Origin: Basidiobolus meristosporus CBS 931.73
Lineage: Eukaryota > Basidiobolomycota > Basidiobolomycetes > Basidiobolales > Basidiobolaceae
Length of the DNA stretch: 27,724 nucleotides
Direction: 5' to 3'
Assembly: GCA_002104905.1 (NCBI GenBank)
Contig: MCFE01000898.1
Coordinates: forward strand, 1-27,724
Shown: positions 9,042-17,783 of the stretch, one piece after another
Layout: each line of letters begins with the position of its first letter
How positions within the stretch are numbered: position 1 is the stretch's first letter
Program-made: the position numbers and the translations under genes
The notes under the pieces: generated by a model
The model's input: only the letters and a program-made list of their open reading frames with translations
Told to the model about the DNA's origin: nothing
Databases searched by the model: none

Positions 9042-10628
9042 TTATTTGAAGAGGAGGCCATCCTTTATGTAGAAATGATGGGCCTTCTTCCTGAGCTTTC
9101 TGATATCATGTGGGCTCATTCCTGGTGGCTTCTCTAAGGTTCTCAGATAGTCTTGAATGGTGTTCCATATAGAGTTGCTGGGCTTCTTCACATGTAGTTG
9201 TTGAATTTCTGCACCAATTATGTCATCAAAGTCAGGGTCCATATCTTCAGACAACTGTGGTCCCTTCCTGGAGAGTGCATTGGCCACAAAATTTGTCTTG
9301 CCAGGGATACGTCTGACCTCAAAGTCAAGCATTTTCAGCCATGCCATCCACCAATTTGTGGCATTGTCAGGTAGGTCAGGCTTGTTGACCATTCCTACAA
9401 GTGACTTGGCATCTGTCTCTAGGACAAAATGTGTCATGTAGAGTTGTGACTTCAGCGTCCTCAGCATCTTCACAACTCCTAGTAGCGCTCTCTTAATCTG
9501 TGAGTATCTTTGTTTTCTAGGAGAGAAGAGGCAGCTCTCATATCTGCAGGCATAGCGTTTGCCATCTTCATCATCTTGGCCAAGTAGTGCTCCAGCTCCT
9601 ATAGGGCTTGCATCCACTGTCAAGATAGGTGGGCATTCAGTGTTCTGATAGTCAAGAGGTCTTAGACCTGGTGGAGATACCAAGGCCTCTTTTAGTAATT
9701 GCATGGCTTCTTCTTGCTCTTCTCCCCAGATAAATAGGGTATTCTTTCTCTGTAGTTGGTAGATTAATTCTGCTATCTCAGAAAATCTTGGGATCCAGAT
9801 CCTAAAGAACCCACAAGCTGCCACAAAGCCACAAGCTTGTGTTAGATTTGTGGGGGTAGGCCAGTTGCATATTTTTTGTGTCTTGGAGTCTCCAGGTGAG
9901 CAACCAAAGGTATTGCATTTTTGTCCAACAATGGATATCTTGGATACACCAAAGCTGCTTTTCTCACCACTGATGGTGAATCCAGCTTCTTCAATGGCTA
10001 CTAATATGGCATCATTGTCTGAAATATGGCCATAGACAAACTTTCTTACTCCAGGTATAACTTCAGTTGTGTCCCGGAGTTTTGGTCCTTTGATGCCTAT
10101 GTCATCAACAAAGACAGCAAGTTTCTCAGGTATAAACTGTTAGAGCACATTCACCATGCATCTCTGGAAGTGAGCCACAGAGCTTGTGGCCCCTTGGCTG
10201 AGTCTTGTTGTTCTTAACAGTCCAAATGGTGTCTGGAGTGCCAACATATCTCTTGATGTCTCATCTAGGGGGATCTGGTCATATCCTGAGTAGAGATCAT
10301 ATGTTGAGTGGATGGAGTGACCACTAAAGCTCTCTGCAAAGTCATCAATAGATGGAGGTATTGCAGCATCTCTGAAAGTGACAGCATTTGCAGATTGCAT
10401 GTCTTGAATGAATCAGAGCTTTCCATTCTTCTTTTTGGTCACAAACCATCTGCTAGCATAAGGTTCATGGCAAGGTTCTAGGATACCAGCTTCTATCTTC
10501 TTCTTAAGTAGGTCATGAACATTAGCTTGGAGTCCTCTAAGCAGTGGGTAAGGCTTAAATGACCAGGGTGTGTGGGGCACTGTATGAATCTTGATAGGTT
10601 TTTCAACCAATGTCCTTAAGAGTCCCAT
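9042..10628 (-). pseudogene. Gypsy element C reverse transcriptase and RNase H (broken)
   Basis: From 10628 leftward. The RT fingers carry YPLLRGLQANVHDLLKKK, ILEPCHEPYASRWFVTKKKNGKL and, after a TGA at 10413-10415, FIQDMQSANAVTFRDAAIPP. The palm follows with STYDLYSGYDQIPLDETSRDM, the LLRTTRLSQG segment and, after a TAA near 10141, the active-site box FVDDIGIKG around 10100. The thumb and connection follow, then RNase H in the 9824-9042 frame: TVDASPIGAGALLGQ (Asp 71 of that frame), YESCLFSPRKQRYSQIKRALL and LETDAKSLVGMV. The region ends with the PGKTNFVANALSRK boundary motif. The protein style resembles basidiomycete gypsy elements. A few point stops are the main damage. Confidence 0.88.
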
Positions 10629-11215
10629 CTCCTTGTTGTTATATGAGAAAACCTATCATGTCTTTTCAGGGTTTCTTCAAATAATAAGATCTCCTCCAGT
10701 GTTAGGTATCCATCACCAATGATAAGTTGCTCAAGTCTCTCAGGTGTAAGTTGTATATCTTCTGGTGTTTCTTCTGGTGGTCTGATGTAATCAGCAGGTC
10801 AAGATCCATCAGTCAAAGGTGTAAGTGATGGACTAATCTTCTGTTCTACTGTCTTGTATTTTGTGCAAACCATAGCTGTCTGCTCCTGTATACCTAATGA
10901 GCAGCTCTAAATGTTGGGGTGTGTATTGTCAGGCTCCTCATCTTCTTCCATGACAAGATGTGTCTTCTGGCAAGCAGTATGTGTCCTCTTATTGTTGGGT
11001 GTTACACCACAGAAGGTTGACTGTAGTCCTGGGTTGGATCCTTGTATGTTGTACCATACTGACCCATTAGAATAGTTGGTAGTTGCAGCCTTAGTACTGG
11101 TTTCCCATGGCCTACCTAGCAGAAGGTCAAAGTTTGCCTTCTGGCAGATGAAGAGGGGAAGCCAGACCTTGATTCCTTGTACCTCAATAGGGAACTTGTG
11201 CACTACACCGTAGTC
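10629..11215 (-). pseudogene. Gypsy element C protease C-terminal part and linker
   Basis: Minus-strand frame 11230-10907 reads RDDYGVVHKFPIEVQGI, then FICQKANFDLLLGRPWETS. The LLLGRPW segment is the C-terminal signature of gypsy aspartic proteases. The catalytic DTG/DSG half is absent because the gypsy sequence begins at about 11215, joined to copia DNA. The frame stops at 10907. A shifted frame then carries an acidic linker (LTPERLEQLIIGDGYLT, then EEILLFEETLKRHDRFSH) leading into RT. Confidence 0.75.
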
Positions 11216-11370
11216 ATCTCTGATCTCCAAAACTCATTTGAGGACTGTTTAGGGGCTCTTTTACAGTCTAGGGCTTATCAAATTTGACAGAATAGCATAG
11301 AGTAAGCTTATACCCTCCTTGATATAGTAACTTGGGCAATGTCTAATCCTATTAGATCCCCACAAGCATT
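11216..11370 (-). pseudogene. Decayed copia pol fragment
   Basis: The bases from GATCTCCAAAACT onward match elements A and B at about 3122-3270 and 5652-5800, the segment before RT. The translation is a degraded version of NSPNYYINEGTNLAYAYSV (here CPSYYIKEGISLLYAILS) with several stops. Homology fades beyond about 11370. It flanks gypsy C on the side opposite to element A. Confidence 0.75.
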
Positions 11371-13300
11371 ATCATACTTGGATTACATCTAACTTTCAGC
11401 TGGTGTTCAGCTAGTAGTCCAATGATATTTGGCTGGTACTGAACTTGTATCTCTCATTCAAATTTGTAGTAGCAATTTTGGGTCATAGTAGTGGGTTATC
11501 AGCAGGTAACAGTGATCATACCAATCAACAAGTTGGTATATTGATAAAAGGGATGATTATTTATTGCTTAGGGATTACCTCCCTTATATACTTTTCTCAC
11601 TGGCAAAGTGATTACTAATCACGGTGTTCCAGAAGGTTCTGAAGGTCAACTAGAAATCTTAATGAAATCAGAATGGGCTAAGAATGTTCTAAGTAGGTGC
11701 TGAAAGGTTGTAAGAGGCATAGCACACCCAACCAATCAGGAATCAGTATTCTGAAACCTGTGCAAGATAGGGATACCATATATGGTCTGGAAATGCTAGG
11801 GATTGTGGCGTGGATTTGGTATGCATTATGGGTATTGGCACAAATACCTGCCTAACTGAGAAGCACTCACATCAAGTAATCTTACATAAGGTGCAGTATA
11901 ACCAATGCTATAAGGTGAGCCAGTGTAATAGTCAGCTGGCTTATGGGATAGTACGGATCAAGTAAGACAAATGGGATAAAACTAATACAGAAGTAGTTGA
12001 AAAAAAGGGAAGTAGAAATATGGGAATGAGCACATCTGTCAGTGGGCATCACTGTGACCTCACTACACCTTTACAAGCAGGGCCTAAAGCTCCAAACAAG
12101 AATCTAAGAGACATAAGGTAGCTGGAAAAGTGCCAATTAGAGAAATGCAGGCAGACACAGAAGCACCAGCACAACATTTAACTAGGAAAAAATGTAGTGC
12201 CACTCAAGATGCACTCAGAAAAATTAGTTGTGTAAAACCTGGCAGTAATGAAGGAAGATGTACAGGGAAAAAGTCCACTCAAGCCAGAGACATGTAAGTG
12301 TGAGAAAATTCCTGCAGTTCTTGCCAATCAATGCTGTATGCCCACAACAAACTGAATCCCATCATAGCCAAGAAGTATTACCAACAAGAAAACAGCTGTT
12401 TGCACAAGTGTTGGAAGCACAGCCAGTTGAGCTACACTCCAGTGGTGTAGATGAGTATGCAGAGAAAGGCAATTGGTCTACCACAGCCTCCACATCCTCA
12501 ATTGCTGACAGAGTGAAGATCCCACCAGCAGACCAAGTAACAACATCTGGAGCTCAAAAAGTCATCATAATGCCTTCAGTGAAATTTGGAACACTGATAG
12601 GCACACCAAGAGGTTAGAGCACTTCTTCAAGAGCAGTGCTCAAGAACACACACCTGAATATTGCAACAACTTATTGCAAAGACTGGCAGATGAAGTGTAA
12701 AACCTTGCAGTGCTGGCTGAAGACCAGGATATATGGGAACCAGTGAATGAACAGTGGCATAAAGCTGCACAGTTCCTGCCAAAGTCATCAAAACAGAGTG
12801 CTACAGCAGAAATACTAGTTGTATAGTGGCTTGTAATGGAGTTACTTGTTGTGTTTGGGGTTAGGCCTAAAATTGGTGTAGCTTATAGGGACTTGAATAG
12901 GTCAGTCCAATTGGTTATTGAGGTACAACTGAAGTTTCAATTGAAATAAGTAAACTTGTCTGCATGGAAAATATGATTAATGGTTGAGTCAGGAAGTAAA
13001 GAGTGTAAGAAAGAGGTAATAGCTAATAAATGCACACAAGTGTAGGAGGTGATACAGTGTCCAAGATCAGAAAGTGAGTCAATTGGCCAAGAACTAGTTG
13101 AAAGCCACTTGTGTATTCTGGTTATGAGAAATTTTGACCAAGTTTTTTGTGAAATTTGGGATACAATTATTTTTTAACAGTCTTTACACAGTATCAGGAT
13201 GGGATCAATACCTCTTAGCTGCAGGACTTTAAACTTGTGATGACTATATAACAGGATCATAACAATGATTTTTTGTAAGGAGTGTATCCTATAATCTATA
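11371..13300. other. Unassigned stretch, no secure gene
   Basis: About 1.9 kb with no match to the other elements that I can see and no long frame. On the minus strand there is a TATA-like GTATATAAGGGAGG near 11582-11596 and an AATAAATAATC near 11559. That spacing resembles the promoter and polyadenylation region of an LTR, but I could not find paired LTR ends. Short open segments rich in Lys, Ser, Thr and Gln lie in different plus-strand frames between 12020 and 12617, which looks like decayed coding DNA. Confidence 0.5.
12258..12617 (+). CDS. Hypothetical 119-residue reading frame, possibly a relic
   Basis: An ATG-initiated frame reads MYREKVHSSQRHVSVRKFLQ and ends VKFGTLIGTPRG. It is rich in Ser, Thr, Gln and Val, with no signal peptide, membrane segment or family motif I can recognise. 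Upstream, frames from 12020 and 12121 also look protein-like but lie in other phases, so this could be the remains of a longer frameshifted gene or a chance frame. Weak call. Confidence 0.2.
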   Translation: MYREKVHSSQRHVSVRKFLQFLPINAVCPQQTESHHSQEVLPTRKQLFAQVLEAQPVELHSSGVDEYAEKGNWSTTASTSSIADRVKIPPADQVTTSGAQKVIIMPSVKFGTLIGTPRG

Positions 13301-13312
13301 CTAGACTTGTTT
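13301..13312 (+). repeat. Left terminal inverted repeat of the Harbinger-like element
   Basis: CTAGACTTGTTT is the exact reverse complement of 17577-17588. Inward, CATTGTACCATG and GTGCATGGCAC loosely mirror the subterminal TGGCACTA motifs of the right end. Confidence 0.65.
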
Positions 13313-13380
13313 CATTGTACCATGACAGGGTGCATGGCACAATCTGTGGTTGCAAAGAGCAATTGGGTGTCATATTGTGG

Positions 13381-13712
13381 CTACTAGTAGGAAGGATTGC
13401 TCTTGTACAATTTTGCACTATGTGGAACAATCTTGCACACTATGGCACAATCTGACACAATAAGATTAGCAAGGAAGATTGCACCAACTGGTAATGTCTG
13501 CATCACATGTGCATTGAATACCACTATTGTGGTAGGTAAAATTGTAGCTAGCAGTAGGCAGGATTGCTCTTAAACAATTTTGCAACATGTGGGACAATCT
13601 TGAATACTATGGCACAATCTAGCACAATGTGGATGGCACAAATGATCACGCCAACTTGTAATATTTGCATCATGAATGTAATTGGATACTGCTATTATGG
13701 TTGGTAAAATCT
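13381..13712 (+). repeat. Subterminal direct repeat, two units of about 167 bp
   Basis: Unit 1 (13381-13547) begins CTACTAGTAGGAAGGATTGC and unit 2 (13548-13712) begins CTAGCAGTAGGCAGGATTGC. Both run through GGATTGCTCTT, ACAATTTTGCA, CTATGGCACAATCT and end at TGGTAGGTAAAAT or TGGTTGGTAAAAT. A partial earlier unit seems to precede 13381. The short motif ATGGCACAATCT recurs. The position just inside the element end suits transposase-binding subterminal repeats. Confidence 0.75.
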
Positions 13713-14290
13713 GATATTTGATTATGTTTCTTGATTGTAAATGGAAATAAATGCATATCACACTATAAACTACACTGATAATACTATTTTGGTTACAATC
13801 TCTCCAATTGGATGGTATATTGGTGTATGATTGGCCCAATATATCCCAAAGCTCTTAGCCCCCAGTTGGCTCTTTGACCAATACACAAGCTACCTGGTTA
13901 GCCATCAAATATTGCATTTTGCCCATTAAGCAAGAATATCCCTAATGCTAGTGATTGGACAAGGTGACATAGCTAGCTTGCAACCAATTGTATAGGTGCA
14001 AACCCAACCAAATGGCTCCTCTGGTGCCACAGATGATGTATACATATTTGGGGTGTTTATTTATAGGGGCCCTGTCTCAAATATGAGTCAACCATAATAT
14101 TGCTTATATTAAAAATTTAGTGATCATTGATTTGCAATGGCTTGATGTGGATCTCAAAAAAAATGCACTCTTTGGATCATGACAAATAATAGCAATTCAA
14201 TACAATTGCATCCTCTTTGCCTGGGTTTTTTTCTCACAGGAATTACTACTGAAGCATTTGGTAGTGATTCACTTTGCACATCTAAGCTAC
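13713..14290. other. Non-coding part of the Harbinger-like element
   Basis: No open frame with coding character and no match to other repeats in the window. It separates the subterminal repeats from the 3' end of the minus-strand ORF. Confidence 0.4.
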
Positions 14291-14297
14291 TTTCTTG

Positions 14298-15474
14298 TTA
14301 ACTATCCTCTTGACTACTTGTGTATTTGTAGTCAGTATATTGCTTCCTAGTTGGTGTGTGCAATGCTGCAGTGTAGCCATATTGAGTTGCTCCAGATGAT
14401 GCAACTGAGCCAGCTTGCAGTACTACGCACTGATGTGTTCTTTTACTTGCCAAAGGGTCTGGTGGTGGAGGCACTTCATGTGGGTCATAATCAGTCAGTT
14501 CACCAGAAGAAACTTGCTGATGGTCTAGTGTAATGGCATGCTCAGATGCAACCTGATGCACTTGCATGGCCCTTAGCTGAGTTTAATGTGATGCCGCTTG
14601 TTTATGCAACTTGGCCTGATCCAATGGACCTGTATCTAAATGAGCAGTTTGGCAAGTTCTGGTGGTTTTGCTCTGAAGCAAACGCATTGACCCAACATGT
14701 ATTGACTTGTTGCAGGGTGCTCTTGTGAAGGGTGTTGGCATGGTTTAGACTGATGTGCGCCAGCATGCTGATGTTGCAAGGGATGGTAAGGAATCCAGCA
14801 AGGAGTGCTGGCGGTGATCTGGACACTGTTGCTTGCGGTCTGTATTCTTCCTCTTGAAGCTCACCTTCTGATTCCTCAAGGTATTCACTTACCCTCAGTC
14901 TGATACTTTGGAACTGTTGCCTGGATGAGTCTTGTGTATATTGCTCTCAGAAGCCACTTAGCTCTACTAATATATCATGGAGTACATTAGTCATTTGAGG
15001 CACAAACTCATTCAAAATCTCTTTGGTTGCAAAAGTCAAGGCACAAATAGATGCATCCAGCCCATACTGAGCAAACTGTGTGCAAAATTGTTCCTGTGCA
15101 GCTTCCTCATCAAATCCCCTCACTCTCAACTCATTCTTGACTTCAAAACTTGTCTTGTTATATATCTGCATACATACACCCACTAACATCTTGAAGCAGT
15201 ACTCATGCCACAGCTTTCTACTCAGGTTCTTCCATCTCTGTTGACTCTCCAAGTTATCTAGTTCTGCTAGATTGATGAGTACTGCCCAAATATCTGTTTG
15301 AAGGCTCATTGTAGACACTTGGGCCATACTGAAATCATATGGCAAGAACTTTAATGGATCCAACATTGACTTTACCGGTCCAGACTCTGCTTGTGAGCTG
15401 GGGGGTGCGTTTTGTCTGGGTTGTACTAAGGATGAGTTGAGACTTGGTATAGGGACCAAAGTGACAGATTTCAA
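14298..15474 (-). pseudogene. Second ORF of the Harbinger-like element, function unknown
   Basis: The upstream frame (15474-14947) has no ATG at its edge. The first Met is in MLDPLKFLPYDFSMAQVST near 15366, so an upstream exon may exist. It continues LESQQRWKNLSRKLWHEYCF and FDEEAAQEQFCTQFAQYGL and ends VELSGF before a single TGA at about 14959. After the TGA the same phase stays open (EQYTQDSSRQQFQSIRLRVS, then an acidic EESEGELQEEEY run). Gln/His-rich and Pro-rich pieces in other frames follow, down to 14298 (SGELTDYDPHEVPPPPDP). I recognise no domain. PIF/Harbinger elements usually encode a Myb/SANT-like partner in this position, but I cannot see that fold here. Confidence 0.5.
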
Positions 15475-15633
15475 TATTTATATAGTAGTGTATTGGCATC
15501 AACCTGGTCTTATATGAAATATATATGAAAACTAATGTTATTGTTGAATTTTCCATATATTGTGCATGATGCTTCTTGGATTACATTGACACAGAGCAGA
15601 TCACATCAGTTGCATATTTCTTATTTGATTATA

Positions 15634-15975
15634 AGAATTGTTCTGTTGGATAGTGCCACATTGACACATGAGTGCCAAATGATGCCATTGTGTTCCAGAG
15701 AGACCAAGTGAACCTATACTTGGCCACAGAGTTTGAAACATAGCTCTGCATCTTCATGCAAAGCAGCCCCTGTGTTTCACCTAAGATTCAGGAGGAAATC
15801 CATTTTTTGACGTTTTTTGTGTATCAATGTTGTGCAGGATGTGTAAGTGCACAAAAGGATTGAAGATATGGATCTAGTACTCTATACCCATGGCACTCTG
15901 AATCTAGCTCCTGTGGCTTGTAACATGTCACAAATTTGCATGGCACTATCTTGGTCCACTGGTACTATCTGACAC
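15634..15975 (+). repeat. Left arm of the fold-back element
   Basis: About 340 bp, inverted and moderately diverged relative to 16024-16358. The divergence suggests age rather than an assembly or PCR artefact. Confidence 0.78.
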
Positions 15976-16023
15976 AATATTTAATTATTAGCCCTAAAGT
16001 AAGATCAATTAAAAGCACTTATA

Positions 16024-16358
16024 GTGCCAGATAATACCAGTGGACCAAGATAGTGCCATGCATTTTTGTGACATGTTACAAGCCACAGGAGCTGGAGTTT
16101 GAGTGCCATGGGTATTGAGTACCTGATGCATATCTTCAATCCTTTGGTGCACTTATACATCCTGCACAACATTGACCTAAAAATAAGGTCAAAAAGTGGA
16201 TTTTCTCCAATACAATGCCTGAAACACAAGGGCTGCTTAGCATGAAGATGCAGAGCTATGCTGCACATGCTGTAGCCATGTAAGGCTCACTTGGCCTTCC
16301 TGGCACACTATGGCATCATTCATGGCTCACTGTGGTACTATCCAATGGAATAAGTCTA
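16024..16358 (-). repeat. Right arm of the fold-back element
   Basis: Reverse complement of the left arm with scattered substitutions and small indels. It ends TCCAATGGAATAAGTC before TATA. The apparent minus-strand frame across it (16268-16005) is a by-product of the repeat. Confidence 0.78.
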
Positions 16359-16544
16359 TAGACATGTGAGTAAAACATCAATCAAACTACCAAGTCATTG
16401 TTTGAGGATGATATTTGTGAAATAATGATTGGGTACATGGCAATTGATGGGGATTTAATCATAGTGCATGGGAAATCAGATAAATAAAGTTGATTGTGTC
16501 AAATCAATTCAAATCACCTCAGCCCAATCATCCACTAATTTAAT

Positions 16545-17430
16545 ATGACTTACCCATCTGAATGGTCTTTTCTCATCAATCCCTTCACTACCACTGGATT
16601 TCCTTTTGACACACTAGAGGAGATCTATACCAAGTACTGTGGACCATCTACCCCAATCTACTCAAGGTGATCCCTTGTTAAGCTTCTCTGCTATTACAAG
16701 AAACTATTGCCCCACTAGGTTTCATCCCACCATCCATGGCAACAAAAGTCCTAGAAGTTTTCATTCCCAGCTGACAGCAATGGGGAACCACCATGTAGAG
16801 GGTAAGAATGACCTAGAGCAAGCTTGGAGTACTAGGTTCAGAAGCTCCAATAGACTTTCATATCCCAGAATGTTCAATAACAGGTTCTACTTAAGGAGTA
16901 TTTTGGGTACCTTCCCAGTCAGGATTAACAGACCTTCTAGAGGGCAGAGGTACTTTTATTCTGGCAAGTACAAGGCTAACTGTGTGAAGTTTCAAGCACT
17001 GTCTGACATTGAGGTTAACATCATCTGGTTCAGTGGGCCATTTGCTGGAAGTAGGCACAACAAAGCACTCTGGGTAGAGAATTGTCCCAAATTCAGTAGA
17101 GGGGAGAAATGTATGGCAGACTTAGCTTATATAGGAGAGGATTGTCAGAGATTAGGATGTATTATAGCTTATAGAAAGCCAAAGAATGGTGTGCTTTGCA
17201 GGAAGCAGAAGCTCTACAATCAGATATTTAATCATTTTAGAGAGAGCGTAGAGCATACAATTGGATATCTAAAGAGGTTCAGCATATTGGCAGGTAAATA
17301 CAAAGCAAAGTCATGTATAAGAGAAAACAGCAGAATAGGTAAAATAATTAAGATATTTATCAATGCACAATACATTCACACAGGAAGACATCTACAGAGA
17401 GAAATGTGTCTGGAGCATTATGAAGAGTAA
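16545..17430 (+). pseudogene. PIF/Harbinger-like DDE_4 transposase (frameshifted)
   Basis: The ATG at 16545 opens a 41-codon frame (MTYPSEWSFLINPFTTTGFP, then LEEIYTKYCGPSTPIYSR) that stops at TGA 16668-16670. This looks like the transposase N-terminus. A frame shift leads to the 263-residue frame 16639-17430, whose C-terminal two thirds match DDE_4 superfamily endonucleases: RINRPSRGQRYFYSGKYKAN, WFSGPFAGSRHNKALW, MADLAYIGEDCQRLG, YRKPKNGVLCRKQKLYNQIF and the catalytic-Glu helix SVEHTIGYLKRFSIL. Family members normally have DGT before RINRP and HDKAL after GSR; here they read LGT and HNKAL, so two acidic positions appear lost. It would cut and rejoin the element ends. This copy is very probably dead. 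Confidence 0.8.
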
Positions 17431-17524
17431 ACAAAGCAAGGAAAGCGCTACCCTGAGCAATGTAAGTAAGATTTAGCAAAATTACCAGTAACTATATCCA
17501 ACCATAGGCAATATGCTAGAAATT

Positions 17525-17570
17525 ATAGTGCCAGATGGTGCCATAGAGTGCCAGATCAATCTGGCACTAT
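17525..17570. repeat. Subterminal hairpin of the Harbinger-like right end
   Basis: ATAGTGCCAGAT (17525-17536) and ATCTGGCACTAT (17559-17570) form a perfect 12-bp inverted repeat around a loop that contains further GTGCCA motifs. It sits a few bases inside the terminal repeat. Confidence 0.7.
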
Positions 17571-17576
17571 CCAACA

Positions 17577-17588
17577 AAACAAGTCTAG
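17577..17588 (-). repeat. Right terminal inverted repeat of the Harbinger-like element
   Basis: AAACAAGTCTAG is the exact reverse complement of 13301-13312. The adjoining inner sequence CTGGCACTATCCAAC is also shared, inverted, with the left end of the fold-back element at 15634. Confidence 0.65.
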
Positions 17589-17783
17589 TTGATTACATCA
17601 TCATCACCCAATAAGATTCTGTTCAATATATGTATTTCTGTCTGATAAGGATCTGCTGATTCATTTGCCAACCAATGCTACTGATTTGATTGATAACCTG
17701 ATATAATGATAGGCTAAACATAAAACTCTATGGATTTGACTAAAACAGATCTGACTTAAATATTCAAGTGGTAGATCATAACA
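17589..17783 (-). repeat. Truncated 3' LTR of gypsy element D
   Basis: It matches the inner half of the gypsy F LTR (26237-26430), including CATCATCATCACCCAATAAGA, TCTGATAAGGATCTGCTGATTCATTTGC (in part) and the end GATCATAACA. The other half is missing and the Harbinger-like element adjoins instead. Confidence 0.85.

Larger units (their letters stand above)
15634..16358. mobile_element. Fold-back (long inverted repeat) element, MITE-like
   Basis: The left arm (about 15634-15975) and right arm (about 16024-16358) are reverse complements over most of their length, separated by a spacer of roughly 48 bp. Shared blocks include CATAGCTCTGCATCTTCATG, TCAATGTTGTGCAGGATGT, GTGGCTTGTAACATGTCACA and GCATGGCACTATCTTGGTCC. 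The flanks read TATA on both sides (15630-15633 and 16357-16360), which could be a target duplication or part of it. The outer 25 bp (TTGTTCTGTTGGATAGTGCC) resemble the right end of the surrounding Harbinger-like element. It encodes nothing convincing. Confidence 0.8.
13301..17588. mobile_element. PIF/Harbinger-like DNA transposon with two divergent ORFs
   Basis: The ends form a perfect 12-bp inverted repeat: CTAGACTTGTTT at 13301-13312 and AAACAAGTCTAG at 17577-17588. Weaker inverted similarity extends inward through TGGCAC-containing subterminal sequence. Inside are a DDE_4-type transposase on the plus strand (16545-17430) and a second ORF on the minus strand (14298-15474), the two-gene divergent arrangement known for PIF/Harbinger elements. 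CTAG is a palindrome, so it may be part of the repeat or a 4-bp target duplication. The usual TWA duplication is not evident. The right end lies directly against a truncated gypsy LTR. Confidence 0.65.

Noticed and set aside
16005-16268. Minus-strand frame of 87 codons.
   Set aside because: It lies wholly in the right arm of the fold-back repeat and shows no motif.
15634-16358. Palindrome as an assembly or library artefact.
   Set aside because: The arms differ by many substitutions and indels, which an artefactual inverted duplication would not show.
15625-17595. A 7-bp direct repeat TTGATTA at 15625-15631 and 17589-17595 that could be the target duplication of a 1.96-kb transposon starting at 15632.
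   Set aside because: The inverted repeat at 13301 is a better and exact partner for the 17588 end, and it includes the second ORF. The 15632 end pairs with 16358 as a fold-back element instead.
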